64,000 nucleotides of DNA. Source: Desulfobacter sp. Its GTDB lineage: Bacteria; Desulfobacterota; Desulfobacteria; Desulfobacterales; Desulfobacteraceae. A program made the position numbers and the translations under genes. Below are positions 27,687 to 36,227 of the stretch, one piece after another (position 1 is the first letter of the stretch; each line of letters opens with the position of its first letter). The stretch covers positions 4,894,665-4,958,664 of the forward strand of contig CP054838.1 in assembly GCA_028768545.1 (NCBI GenBank), read 5' to 3'. The notes below the pieces were generated by a model. It was not told the DNA's origin. It searched no databases and worked only from the letters and a program-made list of their open reading frames with translations.

Positions 27687-29393
27687 ATGATTATTACCTG
27701 TGAAGAGTGTTCAACCCGATTTACCCTTGATGATGCCTTGATTAGCCCCCAGGGGTCCAAGGTCCGCTGCAGCCAGTGCAAACATGTTTTCACAGCATTT
27801 CTCCCGGCCCAAGACGCAGAAGATCCGGTATTTGAAGCACCAGAAGACCTTGATTTTGAAACCGCTGATTTTTCCGAATCCCCAGACGACCCGAGTGATG
27901 AGGTCGAGTTTAATGATCCTGATACATCCCAGCCATTTGAATTTTCCCAGGCCGATGACTTTGAGACAGAACCATCGGAATTTGATGATATCGAGTTTGA
28001 TGATATTGAATTTGACGAGCCAAAAGATCCGGAACCAGGCATTGAACACCAAGACGATGAAACAAAGATAGAAGATCAGGCCATTGACTTTGAAGAGACT
28101 GAGTTGGCTTTGGACGAGCCGGAATCTGAATTTGACGAGCCGGAATTTGACATCCCCGGGTTGGCACTGGAAAAAGATGAAACACCAGAAGCTGACTTGA
28201 CGCCCGAAGAGGCACAGCAAGCAGAGCAATCCCAAGACCCGGACACGGACGATGAAACCGCGGATATTGAAATCAGTTTTGACCAGGATGGAGATGACCT
28301 GACGGTTCACGGACTGACCCTGGAAACAGAGGACGATCTGGAAGACCTGGAATTTGACGCCCCTGAGCTGGAGCTTTCTTTGGATGATGATCCTGATGCC
28401 GAGCTTGTGTTTGAGGATGACCAGATCCATGAGGATCTCGAGGCTGGCCTGGAAATGGAGGAGGCCCAAGCCATCCCGGAGACCCAAGAGGATGGCCCCC
28501 AGGTTTTGGAAACAGAGCCCACCGAAGAGACAGATCCCAAAGCCGATGATGAAGATGCGCAAGAGACAATCGTTGAACCACCTGCTGACGATGATAAATT
28601 TGCAGATTATGACATGGTGCTGGACCAGGACACAGACCTGCCGGAACCGGAAGCATTGGCAGCAGAGGCCCCTTTGGAGCCGGAAGATGACAATAGCCTT
28701 GAAACAACGGCCGAGACTGAACCATCAGAAGAACCCGACAAAACTGAAGTATCCCAGCCCATGGGGGCAAAGGCCCTGATTGATCCGCCCTCTGCAAAAG
28801 AGACCCGGAAAAAACGGGGCAAAGCCCAAAAAAGGAGCATAAGTTCACCTGTTAAAATTTTATTCCTCCTTTTTTTACTGGTAATTGTTGCCTATGTGCT
28901 CAGCTTCAGACTGGGGGCAGACATCCCCTTTTTATCAGAGATTAAAATCCCCTATCTTACCCAGATTCTTAAACCTGAGCCCGCACCCAAACCCATTGTA
29001 AAACCCGTGCCCAAAAAATCCACCATCAATGGCAGGTTTGTCTCCAATACCAGCGCTGGGGAGTTGTTTGTTGTCACCGGCCGTATTGAAAACCCCTCTG
29101 ACAGGGTATACAGCCATATCCGGGTAAAAGGGACCCTGCTCTCCAAGGACAAGGCCAATGCCGGCACCCAGACGGTTTTCTGCGGAAATGTCATTGCCGA
29201 AGAAATCTTAAAATCCGGCAATATATCAGACATCCAAAAAGAACTGACACTCAAAACGGGACACCAGAATACCAATGTCAATATCAAGCCCGGCGGCTCG
29301 GTCATGTTCATGCTGGTTTTTTCCAACCTCCCGGAAAACCTGACCAATTTTACGGTGGAGGTGCTGGATTTTCAGCCCCAGGCTGAAAAATAA
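27687..29393 (+). CDS. MJ0042-type zinc-ribbon, acidic-repeat, DUF3426 membrane protein
   Basis: This 568-residue protein starts MIITCEECSTRF at ATG 27687 (SD AAGGGGG). An N-terminal zinc ribbon has paired cysteines CEEC and CSQC (residues 5-8 and 32-35). Then comes a roughly 330-residue, extremely Asp/Glu-rich low-complexity stretch with imperfect EFDEPEFD- and FDDIEFDDIEFDE-type repeats. A basic patch (KKRGKAQKRS) precedes one TM helix (ILFLLFLLVIVAYVLSF). The C-terminal DUF3426 domain has NGRFVSNTSAGELFVVTGRI and NLTNFTVEVLDF. Similar zinc-ribbon/DUF3426 proteins occur in many Desulfobacterota and have no known function. The acidic region is longer than I would expect. Confidence 0.8.
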   Translation: MIITCEECSTRFTLDDALISPQGSKVRCSQCKHVFTAFLPAQDAEDPVFEAPEDLDFETADFSESPDDPSDEVEFNDPDTSQPFEFSQADDFETEPSEFDDIEFDDIEFDEPKDPEPGIEHQDDETKIEDQAIDFEETELALDEPESEFDEPEFDIPGLALEKDETPEADLTPEEAQQAEQSQDPDTDDETADIEISFDQDGDDLTVHGLTLETEDDLEDLEFDAPELELSLDDDPDAELVFEDDQIHEDLEAGLEMEEAQAIPETQEDGPQVLETEPTEETDPKADDEDAQETIVEPPADDDKFADYDMVLDQDTDLPEPEALAAEAPLEPEDDNSLETTAETEPSEEPDKTEVSQPMGAKALIDPPSAKETRKKRGKAQKRSISSPVKILFLLFLLVIVAYVLSFRLGADIPFLSEIKIPYLTQILKPEPAPKPIVKPVPKKSTINGRFVSNTSAGELFVVTGRIENPSDRVYSHIRVKGTLLSKDKANAGTQTVFCGNVIAEEILKSGNISDIQKELTLKTGHQNTNVNIKPGGSVMFMLVFSNLPENLTNFTVEVLDFQPQAEK

Positions 29394-29404
29394 TAATTTA
29401 TCAA

Positions 29405-29434
29405 TTGACACGGGAATAAAAGTTATGCTATTGT
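29405..29434 (+). promoter_or_regulatory. candidate promoter of tRNA-Met
   Basis: TTGACA (29405-29410), an 18-bp spacer and TATTGT (29429-29434) end 13 nt before the tRNA 5' end. Confidence 0.45.
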
Positions 29435-29447
29435 TTCCGGGTTTTTT

Positions 29448-29524
29448 GGCGACGTAGCTCAGTTGGTTAGAGCATGCGGCTCATATCCGCAGGGTCCGGA
29501 GTTCAAATCTCTGCGTCGCTACCA
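29448..29524 (+). tRNA. tRNA-Met (CAT anticodon)
   Basis: A 77-nt cloverleaf with encoded CCA. The acceptor GGCGACG pairs with CGTCGCT, the D arm is GCTCAGTTGGTTAGAGC, and the anticodon loop CTCATAT lies in the stem TGCGG/CCGCA. The T arm is GGAG-TTCAAAT-CTCT-like. CAT reads Met; a lysidine-modified tRNA-Ile2 cannot be excluded, but the acceptor and D loop look like elongator Met. Its 3' end is the probable integration site of the element whose integrase remnant follows. Confidence 0.92.
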
Positions 29525-29537
29525 AAATAATACAAGG

Positions 29538-29577
29538 CCCGGTGCCCATGGTTAATCCAAGTGTACCGGGTTTTTTG
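29538..29577 (+). terminator. Rho-independent terminator after tRNA-Met
   Basis: CCCGGT (29538-29543) pairs with ACCGGG (29565-29570) across a 21-nt loop and is followed by six T. It sits 13 nt after the CCA. Confidence 0.6.
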
Positions 29578-29634
29578 TTTGGCCAAATATTGTGTCTTTA
29601 CACAAAAAGTTTACACAAAGTGTAGAGGACAGAC

Positions 29635-29860
29635 ATGGCATATCTTGTACAAAACAGCTCGGGGTATTGCTTCAGGTTGTGCGTACCCTCTGACCTCCAT
29701 CCTCTGGTTGGACTCAAGGAGCTTAGACAGTCACAGGACTGCATCACAGCTATCCATTTTTCTTGCCGGGAAAACCCAACAGCTATTCAGAAAAATGAGA
29801 AGCAACCTAATGGCGTATCACCACACCGGATGGAACAGAATTTGCCGGTGTCCCCGTGAA
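29635..29860 (+). pseudogene. tyrosine recombinase (phage-type integrase) remnant
   Basis: ATG 29635 (SD GAGGA) opens a frame MAYLVQNSSGYCFRL followed by CVPSDLHPLVGLKELRQS, the N-terminal arm-binding segment typical of tyrosine recombinases. After about residue 33 the homology jumps to the next frame, which reads RTASQLSIFLAGKTQQLF and FRKMRSN before ending. No catalytic domain (R..HxxR..Y) follows. This is the dead head of an integrase beside its likely tRNA attachment site and marks an old integration event. Confidence 0.65.
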
Positions 29861-30206
29861 GAGTACGCCAGGAGTATTGATAGCGGTTCTCATAAATAGG
29901 TTACGTTTGAACTATGCAAATGGCATAATTTTATTGGTATTTTTGAACCCAACCCAAAATTTAATCTGAGAACCTCCATATTAATTTTTTCTTGGAAAAA
30001 AGCCATTTTACCCCTATTGCCATCAAAAAAAGCAGTCAAAATATAAAGAATCTGAAACCACCATTTCACAGTGATAATACCAGCCGAGGACCAATATTTT
30101 TTTCCATGATGCCTGTTGCCCCACCAGGTTTGGCCCAGCGGCTGTCTACCAAACCGCCTCAGGCGCCCCGGCATTACGGTAGCAGGGCCTCCGCCCAAAT
30201 AAATGC
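29861..30206 (+). other. intergenic region without recognisable gene
   Basis: AT-rich non-coding sequence between the integrase remnant and the LacI-type regulator. I see no conserved ORF, RNA or repeat in it. Confidence 0.5.
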
Positions 30207-30252
30207 TTGACAATAAAAGGGAAACGTTTCATTTTTATTGCAAACGATTGCA
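30207..30252 (+). promoter_or_regulatory. promoter with two LacI-type operators before the regulator gene
   Basis: TTGACA at 30207-30212 is followed by the palindrome GAAACGTTTC (30221-30230) in the spacer and TGCAAACGATTGCA (30239-30252) just downstream. Both have the central CG dyad typical of LacI-family operators. They suggest autorepression by the adjacent regulator. Confidence 0.6.
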
Positions 30253-30291
30253 CCGCGCTTAAAATTAAGCTATCCAGATGAAGGGAAAAGA

Positions 30292-31305
30292 ATGAAACGC
30301 CTGACCTTGAAGGACCTGGCAGAAATGACAGGATTTTCTGCGGCCACTGTTTCCAGGGCCTTGAACGATCATCCCAGAATTAGCAGAGCGGCTAAAAACA
30401 AAATCATTGAAACCGCCAAAAAAGTTGGATATCAGCCTAGCCTTATTGCCAGGGGATTCAGAGAGAAAAAGAGCTACCTGATTGGCCTTATAATTTATGA
30501 TTTAAAAAATTCATTTCATGCCGCTGTTACAAAAAACATTCTCAACGAGGCCCAGCATGAAGGCTATCAGGTAATTATTCGAAGCACCCTGGACCTGCCT
30601 TCAGGCATTCACGAAGCCATAGAGGATTTGAAACGGGTGGGTGTCGACGGCATAATCGTCACTGCGACCCGGCTTGAGGAGAAATCACTTGAAAATCTGA
30701 TCAAGGAAAAGTTTCCTGTTGTTCAGGTGATGCGGCGGCTGGCAAAGAATACCGGAGTTCAGATTGTCCCTGACGGCGCCTATGGCATAAATATGCTTGT
30801 AAACCACCTGCTGCGGATAGGACACCGAAAAATAGCGATGATCGGAGGACCTGACGACCTGTTCACGGCAAAAACCAGATATCATGGGTATTACCAGGCG
30901 TTGCAGGAAAATAATGTTCCCTTAGATGAAAATTTGGTATTAAAAGGCAATACCTTTAGTTACGATACCGGATACAAGCATTGTAAAATCTTTCTGCGAC
31001 GCAGTTCACAGCCGGATGCAATCGTTTGTGCAGATGATCATATTGCATTTGGCGCCATGCAGGCCATTGATGAAGCCGGCATTTCCATCCCTGACGATAT
31101 TGCCATTGTCGGATTCGACGATTGTGAGATGTCCGCCCATCACAGAATCCAGTTAACATCGGTCAGATATGATATGAAGCAGCTCTCCCGCCTCGCCGTT
31201 AAAAATATTTTAGCACAGATAGACGGACATATCCCTGACCACAAACTAATTAAGATTGTCCCCCAACTCGTTGTCAGAATGACCTGCGGCTACCTGAAAG
31301 AATAA
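30292..31305 (+). CDS. LacI-family transcriptional regulator
   Basis: This 337-residue regulator starts MKRLTLKDLAEMTGFS at ATG 30292 (SD AAGGGAAAAG); the longer open frame from 30238 begins inside an operator and is rejected. The HTH is LAEMTGFSAATVSRALNDHP and the hinge is KKVGYQPSLIARGF. The periplasmic-binding-protein-like effector domain ends DIAIVGFDDCEMSAHHRIQL, a standard LacI block. Its probable target, TGCAAACGTTTACA, lies before the hpsN-like gene 400 bp downstream. It should control the dehydrogenase-TRAP unit in response to the transported substrate or a product. Confidence 0.93.
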   Translation: MKRLTLKDLAEMTGFSAATVSRALNDHPRISRAAKNKIIETAKKVGYQPSLIARGFREKKSYLIGLIIYDLKNSFHAAVTKNILNEAQHEGYQVIIRSTLDLPSGIHEAIEDLKRVGVDGIIVTATRLEEKSLENLIKEKFPVVQVMRRLAKNTGVQIVPDGAYGINMLVNHLLRIGHRKIAMIGGPDDLFTAKTRYHGYYQALQENNVPLDENLVLKGNTFSYDTGYKHCKIFLRRSSQPDAIVCADDHIAFGAMQAIDEAGISIPDDIAIVGFDDCEMSAHHRIQLTSVRYDMKQLSRLAVKNILAQIDGHIPDHKLIKIVPQLVVRMTCGYLKE

Positions 31306-31333
31306 TCAGCCTAAACAAACAGATGAGCCCCAT

Positions 31334-31362
31334 ATGTTTGTGCAATTTTTTTGCACAAACAT
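31334..31362. repeat. 12-bp perfect inverted repeat downstream of the regulator
   Basis: ATGTTTGTGCAA and TTGCACAAACAT face each other across five T. It lies 28 bp after the regulator stop and could act as a transcription terminator hairpin, although no T tract follows it. TTGTGCAA also resembles half of the nearby operators. Confidence 0.4.
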
Positions 31363-31498
31363 GATATTTTCCATAGACTAAGATGTTCATCCGCCCCGCC
31401 TTCACATACAGCCACCTTGGTAGCAGAACAACATATTTTCACCAATAATTCCTTGATTTAAGATAGTTACAATCTTTTAAGAAATTTCAAACTAGCTC

Positions 31499-31543
31499 TT
31501 GACAATTAAATTTCCTTGAATCATACTTGTGCAAACGTTTACA
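31499..31543 (+). promoter_or_regulatory. promoter and LacI-type operator of the hpsN-dctPQM unit
   Basis: TTGACA (31499-31504), a 17-bp spacer and CATACT (31522-31527) are followed at once by TGCAAACGTTTACA (31530-31543). A repressor bound here would cover the transcription start. The operator core matches those before the adjacent LacI-family gene. The 5' leader to the ATG at 31708 is about 170 nt and shows no other element I recognise. Confidence 0.65.
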
Positions 31544-31707
31544 CGATTATGTTTTTTTGAGCCAAAGGAAAACATCAAGAAGGCCCATGAGGGTTGGGAG
31601 GCAAGGCTGTTTTTTTTACTGTTATCACATTCCCGACCATATTTACTGGAAGAATTCAAACAATGGTTTACAACAATAAAAGATCAAACGATAAGGAGAT
31701 TTAACCC

Positions 31708-32983
31708 ATGTCATTGGAGTTATTGAAAGCAGACAAGTTAAAAACCGCAGCTGCCATAGAAGGCATTCAAAACACTGTTCGAGATATTATCAATAAAGTA
31801 AGGAACGAAGGAGATGCCGCCTTAAAATTTTACCAGGAAAAATTCGACAACCATACACCGGAGACCTTCCGTATTACACCGGAAGCCGCGGCAATGGCCA
31901 AAGGCCGCCTTCCTGCAGAAGTGGTTGAAGAACTGGATTTTGCCATTGAACAGGTAACTGCCTTTGCCCAGGCTCAAAAGAATTGTTTCAGCCCCCTAGA
32001 AACTCTGATCAAGCCCGCAACTATCCATGGGTCACCGGGTTATCCCCGTGGATAGTTGCGGTTGCTACATCCCTGCCGGTCGTTACCCCTGCCTGACTGC
32101 CGCGGTCATGTCTATTGTCCCGGCCAAAGTCGCCGGTGTTAAACGGATCGTCGCAGTCAGCCCTCCGGGTACAATCGGCGAGATCAATCCTGGTATCCTT
32201 TATACAATAAATGCCTTGGGCTGTGACGAAATCTACTGCATGGGCGGAGCCCAGGCGGTTGCCGCACTGGCATACGGGACAGAGAGTATCAAGCCTGTGG
32301 ACTTAATAGTGGGACCGGGAAACCAATTTGTTGCTGAGGCAAAACGCCAGGTATTCGGTAAAGTGAGTATAGACTTTCTTGCCGGCCCCAGTGAAATTTT
32401 AATTATTGCCGATGAGACTGCCAGGGCTGATTGGGTGGCTGCCGATCTTCTTGCCCAGGCAGAGCATGACCCGAATGCCAGGGCTTGCCTGGTAACAAAT
32501 AGCAGGGAATTGGCTGAAAATACCATCAAAGAGGTGGAGGGCCAACTCAAGGAGAGAAAGACCGAAAAAGTGGCCCGTGCCTCATGGAACGACTACGGCG
32601 TGGTGGCCCTGGTGGATACCTTGGATGAGGCTATTGAATATACGAACCAGTACGCCCCTGAGCATCTGGAAATCCACACAGCATCTCCTCGTGAGGTGCT
32701 TGAGCATTGTCGCCACTATGGGTCAGCTTTTCTGGGCGAGGATACCGCAGAAGTATATGCGGATAAAATTGCAGGTCCCAACCATACCCTGCCCACCTCA
32801 GGGGCTGCCCGGTACACCGGCGGACTCTGGGTAGGCATGTACATGAAAGTACAGAGCCATATGGAAACAGATCAGGCGGTTAGCATGAAACTGGCCCGAT
32901 ACGCTGAAGTTCAAGAAGAATACGAAGGGATGGATGCGCATCGGTATGCCGCAACTATCCGTTTAAAAGAATACCGAAGCTAA
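31708..32983 (+). pseudogene. HpsN-like histidinol-dehydrogenase-family gene, frameshifted
   Basis: The first frame (31708-32055) gives the N-terminal domain up to LETLIKPATIH. The rest lies in the next frame from 32027, with GHRVIPVDSCGCYIPAGRYP. Zinc and catalytic residues of the HisD fold are present: QAEHD, YAPEHLEIH, AGPNHTLPTSG and MDAHRYAA. CGCYIPAGRYP and AARYTGGLWVG resemble HpsN, the NAD-dependent 2,3-dihydroxypropane-1-sulfonate dehydrogenase, more than biosynthetic HisD. The neighbouring LacI regulator and TRAP transporter fit a catabolic role. The frame break sits inside a perfect 13-bp inverted repeat. The total is 1276 nt, one base beyond a multiple of three. Confidence 0.75.
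32015..32061. repeat. perfect 13-bp inverted repeat spanning the hpsN frameshift
   Basis: CCGCAACTATCCA (32015-32027) and TGGATAGTTGCGG (32049-32061) are perfect reverse complements across a 21-nt loop. The right arm encodes conserved VDSCGC, whereas the left arm falls exactly where the reading frame is lost. Confidence 0.85.
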
Positions 32984-33105
32984 GGATAAATCATTTTTAT
33001 CCATTGTCTAAAACAAGAAAACTGGGAGCAGCCACATTTGGCCCTGACTGAAAAAGGCTGCTTTCTGACATCTTTTTTAATACCACAATTTTAACAGGAG
33101 GCAAC

Positions 33106-34139
33106 ATGCGTACATTTGAAAGAATCAGCAGTAAAACACTTTTCACAGTTTCGATCCTTTTGGTGCTATCCGCAATTTTTATAGTACCGGTATCAGCAGA
33201 TGCAAAAAGCTATAAATTGAAAATAGGTTGCCTTGAATCACCGGATGGGCCTAATACACTCGGATGGAAGACCTTTGAACAATATGTTGAATCCAGCAGC
33301 GAAGGAAAAATTGAGGTGGATATTTATCCATCCGGCCAGCTCGGGGATTCAGAAAAATTATTCGAGGACCTTAAATTAGGCATCCACAAAATGGCCCAGG
33401 GTGACGAATCAATCACCGGCGCTTATGACCCCATGATGATTTGGTTCACTCCTTATTTATTTTCAGACGAACTTGTCATGAAAAAATTTTTTGAAAGCGA
33501 AACATTTGAAGAACTGAGTGATATGATGGCCAAAAACATGGGTGTAAGGGTTCTAGGCGCAGCCCCTTATGGGTTTTATAATTTTATAAATAAAAAACAG
33601 GCCGTCAAGCGTATTGAAGATCTCAACGGCCTAAAATTAAGAACGCTTCCCAACAGTCAGCTGACCATTAAGACTTGGGAAGCGCTAGGCGCATCTGCCA
33701 CACCGGTTTCCTGGGCTGAAATTTACACTGCCATCAAGACCGGAGTTATCCATGGTCTTGGGCATACACTGACAATTATGGTAGACCAGAAATATTATGA
33801 AGTGGCTAAAAATGTAACACTGGATATGAGCATGGGGTGCGCCAATCTTTACCTGGTGAACGAGCGGTTTTACCAGTCACTGCCCCAAGACCTACAAAAA
33901 ATAGTCAAGGAAGGTTCCCAGATGGCCGCAGCAGCGGAATTCGGTATCGCAACCGGGTCGTTTCCATTGATATCCTAAAACAGAACGGCGTGAATGTTGT
34001 TTCCTTGAATGCTGATGAAAAGGCCCGGTTGAAAAAAGCCGCCCATGCCGCAGTAATACCTTGGATAAAAGAAAAAGTTGGAGAAAAAATGACTGCCAAA
34101 GCATTTAAAACCATTTCGGATATTGAGGCGGGTATGTAA
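33106..34139 (+). pseudogene. dctP: TRAP transporter substrate-binding protein DctP, frameshifted
   Basis: This is a periplasmic binding protein of a TRAP carboxylate or sulfonate importer. A signal peptide (residues 8-31, ending VPVSADA) is followed by the DctP fold with DIYPSGQLGDSEKLFEDLK, the ligand-arginine block LNGLKLRTLPNS and TPVSWAEIYTAIKTGVIHGL. The frame is lost near 33945 (after AAAAEFG). The continuation RNRVVSIDILKQNGVNVVSL ends at 34139. The total length is 2 mod 3, consistent with one lost base. The SD AGGAGG precedes ATG 33106. It would feed the HpsN-like enzyme. Confidence 0.85.
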
Positions 34140-34294
34140 ATTTATCAGATTCGTGAAACTCTTTAATAAATCAAGCAAAAAAATGATTCAGGGGCGGTGT
34201 TCGCCTATACCGGGCACTGCCTCAACTTACAGGGCGGCCCTGAAATAAAAAGCTGGAGCCGAAAAGCGCCATGGCTCTGGAGGAAAGACCTATT

Positions 34295-34330
34295 ATGAAC
34301 AAAATAATGACACTGTTCGACCGTTTTATT
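34295..34330 (+). pseudogene. dctQ: TRAP small permease DctQ, 5' fragment before IS insertion
   Basis: ATG 34295 (SD AGGAAAG) encodes MNKIMTLFDRFI and then runs into the IS256-type element. Together with 35782-36227, and with one target copy removed, it makes a continuous 157-codon dctQ. The last eight bases, GTTTTATT, are the left target-site copy. Confidence 0.8.
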
Positions 34331-35781
34331 GAGGGCGTTCAAAATTCTGTGTCAGTTGAATCAAAGCTGATATACTCAGCTAAATAAGGAGAACTGACAT
34401 GACCGAAGAAAACACCGAATTTGATTTTCAAAAAGCCCTTAAAGGCATCCAGGAAGGTAAACCCTTCACAGGTAAGGGCGGCGTCCTTACATCATTAATC
34501 AAAAATCTTGCTGAAGCTGCTCTTGAAGGAGAGTTGGAGTCCCATCTCGGGCAGGAAGTTTCTGCCAACCGCCGTAATGGAAAAAGCAAAAAGACCATTA
34601 AATCCCTGGATGGTAAATTTGAGCTGGAAACCCCGCGTGACAGTGCCGGAACCTTCTCTCCACAGATCGTCAAAAAACATCAGACAACGCTCAGCGATGA
34701 AATTGAAAGAAAGATAATAGCCCTTTACGGCCTGGGCATGAGTTATAATGATATGGCTTCCCATTTACAGGAAATCTATGGACTTGAGATTTCAAATGCC
34801 ACTCTGAGCACCATTACCGATAAAATCATCCATACCGTCAAAGAATGGCAGGCCAGGCCGTTGGAAAATGTGTACCCAATCGTATGGCTTGATGCCATAC
34901 ATTATAAAGTACGAGAAAACGGAAAGGTCGGCAGCAAAGCCGTTTACACAATTCTTGGGGTGAATATCGAGGGCCGCAAAGAGGTTCTTGGGCTGTACAT
35001 ATCCGAGAATGAGGGTGCGAACTTCTGGCTGCAGGTGTTAACAGACCTTTCAAACCGAGGGGTAAAAGATATCCTGATTGCCTGTGTTGATGGTCTAAAA
35101 GGTTTTCCCGAGGCCATTGAGACCATATTCCCGGACACAGAAGTTCAACTCTGCGTAGTCCACCAGATCCGAAATTCATTGAAATACGTTGGTTCCAAAA
35201 ATAAAAAGGAATTTATGGCAGATCTAAAACGTGTTTATAAAGCGGTCAATAAGGATCTGGCCGAAGAAGAACTGGATATCTTGGAAAATAAATGGAATGA
35301 CAAATACCCGATTGTGATAAAATCCTGGCGGAACAACTGGGAACGCCTCAGTCATTTCTTTAAATATCCAGAAGAGATTCGACGGATAATATACACCACA
35401 AATACCATTGAGGCTGTGCATCGACAGTTTCGAAAACTGACCAAAACAAAGGGATCATTCCCGAACCAGGACAGCCTGTTAAAGCTGCTTTACACGGGGA
35501 TCCAGAACGCCAGTAAAAAATGGACAATGCCGATTCAAAATTGGTCACTGACAATTTCCCAGTTGGCAATTTTCTTTGAAGGCCGGCTGGATAAAGAGCT
35601 GGGAATTTGATAGGGATTTATTTACAGATGGAAAAGATGGTTCCAGGAACTCCACTCCAGCAAAAGTCAACTCCTCCGACGTGGCTGATTGAAGGCCCAT
35701 TCTCGGACCTGACTTTTACTTCCGCTGGCGCTGAGGCAGATCCGGGAACCGAAACCGTGACACAGAATTCTGAACATTCCC
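34331..35781 (+). mobile_element. IS256-type insertion sequence, copy 1 (1451 bp)
   Basis: The ends are GAGGGCGTTCAAAATTCTGT and, inverted, GGGAATGTTCAGAATTCTGT, a 24-bp imperfect terminal repeat. Flanks are GTTTTATT (34323-34330) and GTTTTATC (35782-35789), an 8-bp target duplication with one change. Two more copies of identical length lie at 41778-44548 (with a nested IS) and 57017-58467. It interrupts dctQ. Confidence 0.95.
34399..35610 (+). CDS. IS256/Mutator-type transposase
   Basis: This 403-residue DDE transposase has the catalytic acidic residues in VWLDAIHYKV, IACVDGLKGFPEAI and TTNTIEAVHRQFRK. The zinc-binding-like block VVHQIRNSLKYV lies between. The SD AAGGAG precedes ATG 34399. 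It is intact. It differs from the copy at 57188-58399 at a few residues, for example DSAGTF versus DRAGTF and LLYTG versus LLYMG, so the copies are recent but not identical. Confidence 0.97.
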   Translation: MTEENTEFDFQKALKGIQEGKPFTGKGGVLTSLIKNLAEAALEGELESHLGQEVSANRRNGKSKKTIKSLDGKFELETPRDSAGTFSPQIVKKHQTTLSDEIERKIIALYGLGMSYNDMASHLQEIYGLEISNATLSTITDKIIHTVKEWQARPLENVYPIVWLDAIHYKVRENGKVGSKAVYTILGVNIEGRKEVLGLYISENEGANFWLQVLTDLSNRGVKDILIACVDGLKGFPEAIETIFPDTEVQLCVVHQIRNSLKYVGSKNKKEFMADLKRVYKAVNKDLAEEELDILENKWNDKYPIVIKSWRNNWERLSHFFKYPEEIRRIIYTTNTIEAVHRQFRKLTKTKGSFPNQDSLLKLLYTGIQNASKKWTMPIQNWSLTISQLAIFFEGRLDKELGI

Positions 35782-36227
35782 GTTTTATCCGCTGGGTTAT
35801 CATTATGGCAACGGCTGGAATGATGAGTATTATTTGCCTGCAGATTTTTTGTAGATTTATCCTGAACAACGCTCTTTCCTGGCCAGAAGAGGCTGCAAGG
35901 TTTCTTATGGTATGGTCACTTTTTCTGGCTGCTGGATATGCCCTGCGGTATCGGGAGCATGTCGGGCTTAATTTTTTTGTTGACCGGCTCCCTGCTGGCT
36001 TGGCAGCCGGTTTGAGCATCCTGCTTCACCTTTTTATTATTGGATTCCTGGGCGTCATGATTGTCGGCGGCTGGCAGGAGGCAATGAGCCTTATGCCGCT
36101 TAAAACAGGAGCCTTACGCATATCTCGGGCCATACCATATTTTATTATCCCGACCAGCGGAGTGCTGTTTGTACTCGTATCAATCCGCATTATCATCGAA
36201 GATTTCGAAAAGTGGAGATCCAAATGA
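35782..36227 (+). pseudogene. dctQ: TRAP small permease DctQ, 3' fragment after IS insertion
   Basis: The reading DRFIRWVIIMATAGMM continues with CLQIFCRFILNNALSWPEEA and RFLMVWSLFLAAGYALR, the DctQ signature, and four hydrophobic helices in all. It ends EDFEKWRSK and overlaps the dctM start by 16 bp. Downstream translation now depends on transcripts leaving the IS element. Confidence 0.9.

Noticed and set aside
27711..28562. A 283-codon minus-strand frame
   Set aside because: It is the complement of the acidic repeat region; the long frame results from the repeated GAN codons.
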